From Tipula vernalis (taxonomy: Eukaryota > Arthropoda > Insecta > Diptera > Tipulidae): 64,000 nucleotides of DNA. A program made the translations under genes and the position numbers. A model generated the notes under the pieces. The model saw only the letters and a program-made list of their open reading frames with translations, made no database searches and was not told where the DNA came from. Below, piece after piece: positions 45,744-56,603 of the stretch. The stretch covers positions 271,014,047 to 271,078,046 of the forward strand of contig OY282559.1 in assembly GCA_958295665.1 (NCBI GenBank). Reading direction: 5' to 3'. Position 1 is the stretch's first letter; every line of letters starts with the position of its first letter.

Positions 45744-46701
45744 AAACGAACCTGAAAATAAACCACCTACATACATCTCATTTGCTGGGCGGATTTAATC
45801 CACACCTGAACATCATAAAGCAGCCGCTAAAACATAAATATTAAATCATTTAACTTTATAATAATTTTTAGAATAATTTGTATACAAACTCATATTGAAT
45901 CCCAATTATAATCCATAATTTTTCCCATACAGTTTGTATTGTAATCCATAATTTTTCCATCACGTAACTTGACATCCAGTATTATAACCTAAAAACAAAA
46001 GAGAACACAGAGAATCATTTGATCACTAAAATAATTACCATTTATACTTATCTGAATTATTTGTCCATCAGACGCTTCTCTTGTTCCTATAATTTGTTGG
46101 CTGAAATTGTTAAAATAATATTTAGTTTAACTTTAGTTTTATATAGAATCATTTAACTTACCAATTTAATTGTTTACCTTTGTTTTGACAGTTCCAATTT
46201 GGGTACAAGCCGTGGAATATTATATTAGGTATGATGTTACACGTTCAAAATTTGTACTAAAATTGTAATTGCTCAAATAAGTTTATAATGTCTATCAACA
46301 GATGACACTTTGTATATAAATTGGAAATTTTCCGTAAAATATTGATTTGTATAATTTACCTTTCAAAGTGACAGTCGTGTCAAAGAAACCGTGTAGAGTG
46401 AACATTAACCTAAAAGAAAATTATAATTTATTAAATAAAAAATTGTTATTAAATTCACCATATTTACTCGAAGTATTTTCCGTAAAAATATTGTTTCTAT
46501 TTAATCGTAAGAGTGAAGCCAGCGTGAATTTCTTACCCTAAGGAATTCATCATCACATTTACAAAATTTTCAACATTGTGTTTGATCCAGTGAAACCGGA
46601 TTATTTATCCAAAATAAAATAATTAATATTTTATTTGATCTACACGGATTCCGGTGTGTATTTATTGATCCAAAATAAATCACCATCAATCATTTCCGAC
46701 A
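45717..46701 (+). repeat. 3' LTR of the BEL/Pao element
   Basis: Same sequence and length as the 5' LTR. The segment just before it (aaggagtcaaccgcggcgata) is the place for the polypurine tract, but it is poor in purine runs. BEL elements often have a short, G-rich variant here, and I cannot define its exact limits. Confidence 0.95.
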
Positions 46702-46706
46702 TTTAA

Positions 46707-46915
46707 TGATCTGAACAGTGAATAGTGAGGACCTCAGAAGAAAACAGAAAAGTCTATTCTATTCAATAGATCGATTTTTTTTGATTTTTTTATAATTCAC
46801 TCCTTTGTTACTACTTTTTTTACTATTCATGTTTGAAAGGGCAAAGAAGTGAACACAAGTTAATAAAATAGACTGAAGAATAGTTTTGAACGCTGACTTT
46901 ATTTCCAATTTACAG
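46707..46915. other. Right flank of the BEL insertion
   Basis: Short AT-rich stretch (tctattctattcaatagatc, poly-T words) with no gene. Confidence 0.5.
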
Positions 46916-46919
46916 AGAA

Positions 46920-47345
46920 TCGTACACTTTGTTAATATTAGCCGAAAGTTTTCAGCCGACAGTAAAAATATCCGTAATGCAGTTAGTGTCTTGGTTATCT
47001 CAGCCGAAAGTTACCAGAAGACATATTTCGGCCGAAACATATTTTATGTAAAATGAAAAATTAACAGCACAACCTATAAACTGGTATTTCCATGAAGTGA
47101 TTTTACGGCAAGATATACCATATACTCCGCTTGCTATTGCTTACCTTACTGAAATTATACGTTAAGTTTTATGAGAAGAACCAAATTCAAAAAGTAAAAA
47201 TGTCTATACATTCAACATTTAAAATATCATGTCTGGAAAATGTTTCAATTAGAATGCCTTGCTAATAGTTATTCCTAGAAAAATTATAAGTTTAATTTTC
47301 ATGTGGGGAGCCTGGGGGAATACGTTTGAAAAAAAGGTCGATATA
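46920..47345 (+). repeat. Diverged copy of the 24-kb dispersed repeat (left part)
   Basis: It contains agccgaaagttttcagccga, tccgtaatgcag, atcatgtctggaaaatg and ctaatagttattcctagaaaaa. These match, in order, the words of the repeat at 24.03-24.25 kb with substitutions. Its expected right part (microsatellite plus aaaac...cccctcaaa tail) lies at 53.2-53.35 kb, so the repeat appears split by the DNA in between. Confidence 0.6.
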
Positions 47346-47389
47346 AAAATATAAAATGCTGAAACCTCATGAGGTGATCAGAACTTCGG

Positions 47390-47760
47390 TCTTGAAAATT
47401 AATTCAGCTCTCAAATCAATTCCTAACTGAACCTCTTAAGTCAATCTTCAGCTCAAGCTAAAACTGAAAACTCAACCTCCAACAAAATCGTAACTAAATT
47501 ATAGAGGCAATCACTAAATTAACCGCCTACCAGATCTTCAACTCAATCACCAATTCAACCCTTAACCTAACCACAAATTAAATTTTACATAATTCCCCAA
47601 CTGAGCAACTCACTTAACCCCACTAACTAAACCCTATCTCAACTACAACTGAACTTATTTCATACGAAATATCAATCATCTGTTTAAATCCGCACTTAAT
47701 TGCCAACCTAATCCTAAAATCAAATCGAATCGAAAACTGCATGCGTGGATGAATTCAACT
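47390..47760 (+). repeat. Degenerate CTCAACT-type repeat (left side of the R1-like LINE)
   Basis: The sequence is a decayed short tandem repeat: aactcaacctccaac, cttcaactcaatcaccaatt, caacccttaacctaacc and similar, with almost no G. The same kind of sequence recurs at 52795-53010. It borders the LINE start. Confidence 0.65.
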
Positions 47761-48774
47761 CAATCTAACCTCCCACTAAACCCTCAACTCGCAATTGCAA
47801 ACTTGGATAAGCAGATAATAGTATGCTGTGAGACCCAGACCACGCCAACCATCTCAAACCCGAGAAACAAAGGGAAGGATATCGTTCCGCTGGATAGGGA
47901 AGCGGAAATGGCATCCAAAAGCAAAAGGAAAAGGTCGAATGAACAAAATTCGCCTATTGAACACGCCCAAAAAAAGGGAAACAGAAAACTGGCGGAACCC
48001 CAGTTCTAGAAGCTAAAGGTTCGAATGAAAACCCAGTCGAACTTAGTGAGCCTAACAATGAAGCGGGCCCCGACTGGCAGGTGGTGAGCAAGAAACGAGA
48101 TGCTCAAGAAAATTAAAGGGGATTCAAATTTGAACGATCTCTCTGATAAGGTGACTCGCATACGTAGGACAGCAAAGGGCGATCTCCTACTTGAGTTGGG
48201 GGAAGATATAAACCCAAAGGAACTTGGACTCCAATCTGCATTAGAAAATTCTCTTGGTGCAGATGCAAAAATCCAAAGGCTAACGCAGGTTGATGAGATT
48301 ATGCTCGAAGTTAAAGACATTGACGAGGCCACATCAAAGGCAGACATACATAAGGCGATTATAACTAAGTTTGCGGTGGCGAAAGACTTAGCGATAGACT
48401 GTATCAAGTCATTGAGAGCTGCCTATAGAGGCACTCAAACGGCAGTTATGGCTGTACCAAGTTCGATATCCAAAACGATGACTGCTGAAGGCAAGGTACG
48501 TGTTGGGTGGGTGATCTGCCGAACCCGCGAAAAATAATTGCCCTTAAAGTGCTTCAAGTTCTGGCAGTACGGACATATAGCCAAATCTTGTACATGTGAC
48601 GTGGATCGCGCTAGCCTCTGCTACAAATGCGGAGGAAATGGTCATGTATTTAAAGAATGCAAGGAAGAAGCAAGATGTATGCTTTGCAAGAACAGGACGA
48701 ACCATAACCATATAGCAGGGAGCGGTCGGTGCATGGTATACATGGAGTCATTGAAAAAAGCAAGCCGGCTATGA
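47749..48774 (+). pseudogene. R1-like ORF1 (Gag-like, zinc knuckles), frameshifted
   Basis: ATG at 47749. The first part is basic (SKRKRSNEQN) and reaches a TAG at 48007. A shifted frame then carries GPDWQVVSKK (about 48068-48097), and from 48100 the first frame resumes with KVTRIRRTAKGDLLLELGED. An in-frame TAA sits at 48535. The C-terminus has three zinc-knuckle blocks. The first, CFKFWQYGHIAKSC, has its second Cys replaced by Phe. The second, CYKCGGNGHVFKEC, is intact. The third is CMLCKNRTNHNHIAGSGRC. ORF1p packages element RNA. At least two frame changes, one stop and a damaged knuckle show decay. Confidence 0.8.
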
Positions 48775-51570
48775 AGTTCATCCAGCTCAACCTAAACCAT
48801 TGTGCGGTTGCACAGGACGTGCTAGTCCAAACAGTGCATGAAGCCAGAGTTGATGTCGCCATCTTGTGCGAACAGTACAAAAATATAGATGGGTGTAATT
48901 GGACAACCGATCCAACCCGCAAAGCCGCCATATGGTCCTGTGGCAGACGAACCATACAGGAGAGGGCTAATAACCCTGACACAGGATTTGTGCGAATGAA
49001 AGTTGATGGTTTGCATATCTACAGTTGTTATGCACCACCTAGTGTCACAATTAAAGAGTTTGAGTATTTCCTGGACCACTTGACTGCTGATGCGCAGCTG
49101 CGAAACCCTGTTATCATTGCTGGTGACTTTAACGCTTGGGCAACTGAATGGGGAAGTAGAGATACAAATAGAAGAAGGGTGGCACTACTCGAAGCATTTT
49201 CTTCAATGGGTGTTGTGCTGCTCAATGCTGGTGACACACCAACTTTTCGAAAAGGTGGTGCCTCCTCTGTGATTGATTTAACGTTCGGTAGCAGCTGCTT
49301 GATGCGAATGTTGACTAAATGGGCAGTCAGCGAACGTTACACGCACAGCGACCACCAAGCCATATTTTTTGAAATAAAACTCCCAAGGAAAGATGGACGT
49401 ATGAAACATACATGGAAACCGGAGGGCAAGTACGTTTTAGGAGGACCTATTTACGCTATTCCTGGACTATCCGAACCTCTTGGGGACTGCTAACGCGAAA
49501 GCGGCGCAGATGATGAATACGATCACCAACGCCTGTAATGCAACCGTAAAACGATTTCTAGATGGTCGTCGTCGTCCAGCGTTATGGTGGACTATGCAGA
49601 TAGCAAAATTGCGCCGGATGTGCAAGGAGAATGCAAGGAGAAAATACCAACGTGCCTGGGGTACAGAGTCCTATCCTAGCCTGCACGGAACATACTTGGA
49701 TGTTCGAAAGCAATTTAAGCAGGCAATTAAGGCGAGTTAGCGTCAATGCTGGAAAGAGCTATGCAGTGAAGTGGATCGTGACCCATGGGCAAGACCCTAC
49801 AAAATCGTCATAAACAGGCTGGGAAATTCCACTGCATCCCCTCCCACCTGCCCAGTGACACTAAACAGAATTTTTACCGCTTTATTCCCGCAGCAAACTG
49901 ATGTGATCCCTGCCATCGGTGTAGTACCTGGCTCAGAGGAAGTTCCCTCGGTATCCAGAGAAGAGCTCGCCAGTGCGTGCCAACGATTTAGGAATCAAAA
50001 AGCTCCTGGACCTGGCAATATTCCAAATATTGTATTAAAAGCTGTCATGCGAGCTAGACCTGATGAGTTCAGAGAAGTCTACGACTCATGTCTGAGGGAG
50101 GGGGTATTCTCGGAGCCATCCTCCTACCGACCACTATGCATGCTGGATACGGCTGGCAAAGTACTCGAGCGCATAATCTACAATCGATTGGAGAAAGCTG
50201 TGGAAAGGGCCGGTGATCTCGCCGAGCGGCAGTATTGTTTTCGAAAGGCTCGATCGACAACCGACGCCATTCGACACGTCGTTGAAATCGCCAAGCAAGC
50301 TACAGACGGCAGAAGATGGAAGGGCGGCTCTACAAAATACTGCGCCATGGTCATCCTGGACGTCAAGAATGCATTTTAATTCGGCCAAATGGAGCCATAT
50401 TCTGAATGCTCTACATGTATTGCAAGTACCAGTGTACATAAGGAGGATCATTACAGACTATTTCCGTAATAGAGTGCTGATATATGATACAGATGACGGT
50501 GTCATGGAATACAACGTTACGGGTGGAGTACCTCAAGGATAGGTACTGGGTCCCTTACTTTGGAACATTATGTACGATGGCGTTCTGAAGCTCAGCGTAC
50601 CTGATTATGCAGAAATTGTGGGTTACGCGGACGACGTTGCTGTTGTCGTGGTAGCAAAGACTAAAGGAAATATTGTAGATATGCAGGTTGACCATTATAA
50701 TTATCAAAAGGTGGTTGATATCATTCGGACTCAAACTAGATGACCATAAAACCGAAGCAGTCTTAATTACCAGTAGGAAGGTAAGAGAGAGTGTAAATAT
50801 TGATGTTGGCGGAATCTTAATACCCTCGCAGTCTTCATTACGATACCTGGGAGTCGAAATTGATGCTCGCTTAAACTTTAAGGAGCATCTAACGATAGTG
50901 AGCAGAAAAGCTACCAAAGTAGCTGAAGCCCTCTCCCGCATTATGCCCAACACTGGCGGGTCAAGACAGTGTCGTAGGATGCTGCTGGCAAATGTTGTAA
51001 CCTCAATCATCCTCTATGGATCACCTGTTTGGAGTGATGCGATGGACTTTGGGACATATAGACAAAAGTTAGTATCGCTGTACCGCCTTGGTGCCTTAAG
51101 GGTAATATGTGGTTTCCGCACAGTATCCGATGACGCGACACTTGTTTTTGCGGGGAAGATCTCAATTGATCTACTTGCAAAGGAGAGGAAGAAATGATAC
51201 CTACATCGTGAACAACCAGGGATCAGAGTATCAGAACGCATTACAACTCTGACAGAAGGGCACAGACGATGGGATAGATCGGAAAAGGGTCGGTGGACTT
51301 ACCGTCTCATACCATCCATTGAAAAGTAAATAAATAGGCGGCATGGCGAACTTAACTACTGCCTGACGCAATCGTTAAGTGGGCATGGTTGTTTTGGGGC
51401 ATACCTTTACAGATTTAAGCATACCGACACTCCAGAGTGCCCGGCCTGCAAAGGATCATAAGAAGACGTGGAACACGTTTTTTTTTAATGTTCGCGGTTT
51501 GAGACAACTCGGAGTGAACTGTCGGATATCCTTGGGCAGAGCCCAACACCTGAAAACATATCCGAACTAA
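48771..51570 (+). pseudogene. R1-like ORF2 (endonuclease, reverse transcriptase), frameshifted
   Basis: ATG 48771 overlaps the ORF1 stop (ATGA). The endonuclease spans 48771-49400: KFIQLNLNHC, LCEQYKN, AGDFNAWATEWGS and HSDHQAI keep the catalytic blocks. The frame is lost near 49490. RT follows: QKAPGPGNIPNIVLK (about 50000), YRPLCMLDTAGKVLE, ERQYCFRKARSTTDAI and VILDVKNAF (ends 50376). A new frame carries GVPQG followed by TAG at 50540-50542, then GYADDVAVVV (50621-50650) with an intact YADD. Another carries HKTEAVLITSRK (about 50748). The tail has GHGCFGAYL and CPACKGS-EDVEHVFFN near 51380-51490. At least four breaks; no full-length protein is possible. Confidence 0.85.
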
Positions 51571-51830
51571 TGCTTGTTTCTGGAGAAACATGGAAAGCTT
51601 TAAGCCACACTTCGGCGGTGGTACTGAAGAAGCTGAGACGCCTAGAGCGTGCAAGAGCAGAACACCGAACAACAAATCGTGATTAGATAGCGGTGGCAAT
51701 CTCAATCTATGGTTGAGACGCTGTGGAGAATAGAGTCGAACGATTAGTCACCTCCATGCGAAGTAATGTCTAACGATAGTTCCGCATGGAGGATGGATAA
51801 ACCGGTGTGAGGTTTTTAGATGGTATAAAT

Positions 51831-52545
51831 CCATACCATCATACCATCATCACCATCAACATCAACAGCAACATCAACATCAACATCAACATCAACATCA
51901 ACATCAACATCAACATCAACATCAACATCAACATCAACATCAACATCAACATCAAAATCAACATCAACATCAACATCAACATCAACATCAACATCAACAT
52001 CAACATCAACATCAACATCAACCTCAACCTCAACATCAACATCAACATCAACATCAACATCAACATCAACATCAACATCAACATCAACATCAACATCAAC
52101 ATCAACATCAACATCAATATCAATATCAATATCAACATCAACATCAACATCAACATCAACATCAACATCAACATCAACATCAACATCAACATCAACATCA
52201 ACATCATCAACATCAACATCAACATCAACATCAACATCAACATCAACATCAACATCAACATCAACATCAACATCAACATTAACATCAACATCAACATCAA
52301 CATCAACATCAACATCAACATCAACATCAACATCAACATCAACATCAACATCAACATCAACATCAACATCAACATCAACATCAACATCACCATCACCATC
52401 ACCATCACCATCATACCATTCTTATATACATCATACCATCATACCATCGTACGTACCTTATGCATCATATCATCATACCATCAAACTATCATACCATCAT
52501 CACCATCACAATCAACATCGTTGTAACTATTACAATCACCATCAA
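51831..52545 (+). repeat. (CATCAA)n microsatellite with ATACCATC and CACCAT shoulders
   Basis: From 51831 ccataccatcataccatca leads into an almost pure (ACATCA)n core at about 51860-52390, with rare variants (aaatca, acctca, aatatca, one catcatca slip, one attaac). It then passes to (CACCAT)n and degenerate ataccatc units to 52545. The unit contains no stop in several frames. That produces long Ile-Asn and Met-Leu repeats in silico, which are not genes. It begins exactly where the LINE ends. Confidence 0.95.
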
Positions 52546-52794
52546 TATCACCGTTAAATTGGGATTATGATTCCAAAGTCAAGAAAATTGCTGAAGTGTT
52601 TGAAATTCTTACGTAGTAAATTAAGACCAGATTATCATTCCTCAAGGAGGAAGAGGGAAGTTTGCGATATTAACAGTGACCTGTCTTAGGTCTTAGACAA
52701 TGTTTTTGCAAGGTTTCATTCAAATTGGTCAAGGCGTGTGGATTTGTTTAAATATCATACACATTTACTATACATACAAACACTCACTTTTATA
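52546..52794. other. Unique-looking spacer
   Basis: Short non-coding stretch between the microsatellite and the second CTCAAC-type zone; no gene seen. Confidence 0.4.
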
Positions 52795-53010
52795 TTTATA
52801 GATTGTTCAACTACTCACTAAACCTTAATCCATCCCTAACTCAACACTAATTAAACCCAATTCACAATATATAAAAAATTGTTCAACTGCTCACTATATC
52901 CTAATCAAACCCCAACTCAACTCCAATTCAACTTCAACTCAACCCGCAAATTGACCCTCTAACTTAATCTTCAACTCAACACCAAACTCAATGGCCGACT
53001 CAATATTAAA
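52795..53010 (+). repeat. Degenerate CTCAACT-type repeat (right side)
   Basis: Words caactactcactaaacctt, ccctaactcaacac, cttcaactcaaccc and taatcttcaactcaacacc repeat the low-G pattern found at 47390-47760. Its presence on both sides of the LINE and microsatellite suggests that these lie within one former array. Confidence 0.65.
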
Positions 53011-53099
53011 ACCAGCATACATAGACAATTGGTAAATATTTATATGACCAGGTGATTTATGGTCAATTCGTGTGGCAGGTACATTACCCTATTAACGTA

Positions 53100-53395
53100 C
53101 AGGTTCAAAAAGCTTTTCAAATCTCCACCTTGACCTTAGAAACAGATTGGCGAAAAAAATTCTAAATCGGATAAGCCGTTCTCGAGATACTATGGGTATA
53201 GATATCCAGACATCCGGACATCCAGACATCCAGACGTCTAGACGTCCAGACAAACGGACGAACATTTTTTTTTGTTGCTTTTTTAGGGGGCTTTCAAAAC
53301 GTCGAGAAAAGTGGTTTTGGACCCCTCAAATTTTTGGTTATTTTTGAACCGATTTCAATACTTTGGTCTTTCTAGATTGAAGTAAAAACCAGAAA
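53100..53395 (+). repeat. Right part of the dispersed repeat, with (ACATCCAG)n core
   Basis: A short microsatellite, about seven units of (A)CATCCAGA and variants, lies at 53205-53262. After a T run come ggggctttcaaaacgtcg, then tggttttggacccctcaaa. At 24.8 kb the (CAGACTGA)n array is followed by a comparable cgaaacccact, ggggacctcaaaac tail. I infer that both are the same end of one repeat family. Confidence 0.5.
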
Positions 53396-53404
53396 GATTA
53401 TTGA

Positions 53405-53535
53405 GATGGCATTTGGCGTCGCTTTCGAATCATTCATGTATCAGGAGGAAACATGTTATACAGCGTAGATAAATGTGTCAAAATAATTAAGGCATGCTCC
53501 ATCTTACACAAGGTTGCAACCCTTAAAGTCCTGTA
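53405..53535 (+). pseudogene. Harbinger/PIF (HARBI1-like) transposase C-terminal fragment
   Basis: The frame reads DGIWRRFRIIHVSGGNMLYS, then VDKCVKIIKACSILHKVATL and stops at 53533. HARBI1-type transposases end with (F/W)-x-RRF-x-x-L, YS-x-(D/E)KC-x-(K/R)II-x-AC-x-(V/I)LHN. The match is good apart from LHK for LHN. Only this tail is present; the DDE core is missing. It directly follows the dispersed repeat. Confidence 0.6.
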
Positions 53536-53559
53536 GCAACTGGAGATAGTGCTGAAGCG

Positions 53560-55800
53560 ACCGAATCAGACGAAATAAATGGATTCGATAAACTTGAGCA
53601 AAGCAAAGTTGATGGTCAATTAAAATAAAAACATTTAATAAAAATTACAAAATCGTTAAAATCCTAACATCAACCTTATTTAATCGGTTCCGGTAAATTC
53701 TAAAATTTATTTATGACATTTGAAGTGTTCTAAAAGTCTCTCTTTTGCAACTAGTATTTACTCTCTAGCTACTTTTAAATATTCCTTGTCAAATTAATTT
53801 ATACTTTTGGTTCAGACCAATCTGTTCCCTTTACGTGTTTATTAACTGCAATGCACTTTTGTTTGGTACGTGACTTTAAATCAGCACCTTTTGCCTTTAC
53901 TTCTTCGCCAGTCCTTCTGGTCTGGCTAGTGGACAACACGGTTGTTGCAACAGTTTCCCATGCCAGTTAAGTTTCACTGCAGTCATGTTGTTGTCACCTA
54001 AAACAATTATTTTAGAATTTTCATTAATAAAATTTTGCATCAAAACTATCAATTTTAGAAAGCTCATATTTCTACCTTATGATTAATTTACAAAGCTTTT
54101 AGAAAATTGGTTTTTGAGCCATAGTTCAAATCAGTAAACGTTATAATGTAAAATTGATTTACTGTTACAAACATTTACTTTGTAGCATCGAAACTTTATT
54201 CATATTGGAAATTAAAAGCTTTTCAATATCAATTTCTCTTGCCTCAAAAATTAAAGAGCTTTCCACTGTTTGATTCATTGATTTCTAATTGTTTGTTGTA
54301 TGATAAATAAAGAAGAAATGCGGCTTACCATTAACATATTAAGCATTGTACAATATTTGTCAGATTTCCATTAAAATGCTTTTTATTTATGATTGGCTCA
54401 GATTTTCTACGAGTCAAGCAAAAAATGAATTCTTTCATCTGGCGACAAACTGCAACTAAATCAATATTCTCAGATACTAAAAAAAAAACTCGATCGATTT
54501 TATTTTTATTTTAAAATTTATTATTGATTTCATGCTACTTCTTCGTCTTCATGTTTAATTCTTGTATTTAAAAATACAAAAAAAATAAAAAATTATCATC
54601 ATAAATTTTACGAACCGACAACCAAAACGCAAATCATCATTGAAGTGTTTCGATTCTTTTGTGATCTTATATCTATGTATACACACGGGCAGCAGATATC
54701 AAAGCGCATAATGCAGATACGTATAGCATTCAAAAAACATAAAATCAGATTTTTAAATTTTTTTCGGTTTTAATAAAAATTTAAAAAAAAAAAAGGATAC
54801 AAGTAGCCTAAAGGATTTTTTATTTTATATTTATTTGCGAATTTGTATTTATTACGATTATTTGTAAATCGGAAAACACAAAATATTTTGGTTTTGATTT
54901 TTTTTTTTTTTTTTTTTTGAAAAATGTGCATACGAAAAATTATTAAATTTTATTACCAAAGCAATTAAAATTGATGGTTTTTTGATTTTATTTTTATGTT
55001 TTTGGTAACACTTTATAAAAACTGGTGAGGATTCATTTGGGTTTGTCGTGAAAAGATTAAAGGATTTTTTTGTACTTCGTTGGGGCTAATTCGTATATAT
55101 TCATATAATAAAAATATGAGCAGTATGTCCTACAGAAATTGGATGATTTTTTCTCTTGGCCATGTCTTCCGATTTATATTGCAAAATGACAACAAAGATT
55201 TTTCAAGCATTTCATTTCATTTGACGATCACCTTAGGTAATAAAAATACATATTAATGTTAAAGTCTATTGATATGTCGTGTTTGTGCTGTTTCCATAGG
55301 TCCTTATAGTTTTCACAGCAAATTTAGATGAAATTCCTGAATTTTAAGAAGGTCTCTAAATTGTAATGATACAATTCAATTGTACACTTGTATGGTTAGA
55401 TTTATCTGCCACCAAATTACATTATCAAACAATATTATTTTAAGGCAAGAAATACTGGGCAGTAATACAAGCCACCATCAAAGATTTGTACTATATATCA
55501 CAAGTTATCTAACTAAGAGTTAACAATGCATACTTTCCTTTGCGTACTTCTCATGCAAAATTATAAAAAAAAACTTTTGAACTTGGGGAATATTTCGTTA
55601 TGAATTAAGTCCCAAAAAGTGTGTAAGGAGTTATTAGTTTCTCGCACAGCAAGTCTACTTATTTAAACGTCTTTAGTTGGAACATACCTCTGTAAATATT
55701 TTTTTGTTGGGACGTGTTTTATTTAAGGCGGAGAAAAAAAAATTATAAATAATAAATTAAAGTATAGAACATTCAGCTTTAAGTCAAATTAATTTAATTT
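53560..55800. other. No recognisable gene
   Basis: AT-rich DNA with A and T runs (54781-54794, 54898-54918). Open frames are short. A GC-richer word at 53880-53990 has no coding pattern. It may include the outer part of the element that follows on the minus strand, but no terminus is identifiable. Confidence 0.4.
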
Positions 55801-55813
55801 ATTGTGTGGCCGG

Positions 55814-56349
55814 TCACATGCCAATATTATCAGATCTTTCGGAGTTAAGTGAAGAAATCCGCCCACTAGACATGGAAATTGTTGAGCTTAAAGGTGAATT
55901 TAGAAGTTCTACATACTCCAAAGTAGAAATAGTATTTGCATTTGCTGAAGTATTAATCCAGTTTATAACGTCATTACTTGTGTCAACATCAGTCGCCTTC
56001 TGCTGTTCTGCCATGCTAGCTTCGTGTTTATTTTCTAGTGAAGAGGCTAGTGTTCATTTTCCGTTTTCCGGATATAATTGAAAAATTTCGTTTTTTTTTC
56101 AACATAATATTGGAACACTTCTGCATCATCTATTTCAGTTCCATCGGATTCAAGAACTAGCTCAATAGATCCTTCAATTCCTGCAGCGTTTGCTAAAAAT
56201 AAAAAATTAAATCAATACAAAGCTTTTATAGTTTTTTATGAGTGTATACCTTTTTCAATAATAGTGGACAATTGACCAGTAAATACGAAGCTTTTTTTGA
56301 TGGTTCGGCTAGTATCCCAAATTTTAACGATTAACCGTGCGGATGACAT
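55814..56349 (-). pseudogene. Small spliced gene with an N-terminal CIDE-N-like domain
   Basis: ATG at 56349 (minus) opens MSSARLIVKIWDTSRTIKKS, then FVFTGQLSTIIEK. The exon ends gaaaaag|gtatac at about 56251/56250 and the acceptor atttttag ends at about 56194. Exon 2 continues (phase 1) ANAAGIEGSIELVLESDGTE, then IDDAEVFQYYVEKKTKF. The whole aligns with the CIDE-N fold of CAD, ICAD and CIDE proteins: an R-x-x-x-V start, basic (R/K)(R/K) before the second strand, and the signature LVLE-x-DGT-x-(V/I)D-x-x-E-x-FQ. A run of nine A near 56091-56099 probably shifted the frame; one frame stops at about 56048. A following open part (MAEQQKATDVDTSND, to 55814) looks like an acidic, Ser-rich linker. 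CIDE-N domains dimerise through opposite charged faces. In a transposon its job is unknown. Confidence 0.6.
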
Positions 56350-56600
56350 AATTTAAATTTAATTTAAGGAAAAAAAAATTATTTAATAAACAATAGTAAT
56401 AAAATGTTTAAACCTCACCAAAAGTGTGGTACGGCCCATGTTAATGTGGCGTATTCGACTTGCTCAATTGTACAGGTCATGAAAGGAAAAGGAGAGGATA
56501 AATCGGAAGGAACGACTATTATGGCATTTGTATATATATTATTGATTTCATATAATCCTAATTTGTAATTATAAACCATTGAAAACATGTTTCCATAAAA
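56350..56600. other. Gap between the two minus-strand genes
   Basis: AT-rich 250-bp spacer with a short GC-richer part (gtggtacggcccatgttaat) at 56423-56442. It may hold the promoter of the CIDE-N gene. No motif is decisive. Confidence 0.35.
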
Positions 56601-56603
56601 AGC

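Larger units (their letters stand above)
39223..46701 (+). mobile_element. Complete BEL/Pao LTR retrotransposon (very recent insertion)
   Basis: The two LTRs are 985 bp each and lie 6494 bp apart, start to start. I compared them line by line and found no difference. The element is flanked by TTTAA on both sides (39218-39222 and 46702-46706), the 5-bp target duplication expected for BEL/Pao. Between the LTRs come a tRNA-Tyr primer site, Gag with zinc knuckles, protease, reverse transcriptase, RNase H and integrase, in BEL order, on the plus strand. There is no env. The single visible defect is a frame change at a run of ten T in pol. Identical LTRs imply insertion within very recent time. Confidence 0.97.
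47749..51830 (+). mobile_element. R1-clade-like non-LTR retrotransposon, decayed
   Basis: Two ORFs on the plus strand: a Gag-like ORF1 with CCHC knuckles, and ORF2 with endonuclease, reverse transcriptase and the Cys-rich tail. They are coupled by an ATGA overlap at 48771-48774. Motif style (TRIRRTAKGDLLLEL, HKTEAVLITSR, GHGCFGAYL) is that of the R1 clade (R1, RT, Waldo and relatives). Several frameshifts and stops make it inactive. Its 3' end runs straight into ataccatc/catcaa microsatellite DNA at about 51830. R1-clade elements are known for sequence-specific targets, some of them simple repeats. Confidence 0.85.

Noticed and set aside
51807..52526. Plus-strand open frame of 239 codons and its 191-codon minus counterpart
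   Set aside because: Both are translations of the hexanucleotide array (Ile-Asn and Met-Leu strings) and have no protein character.
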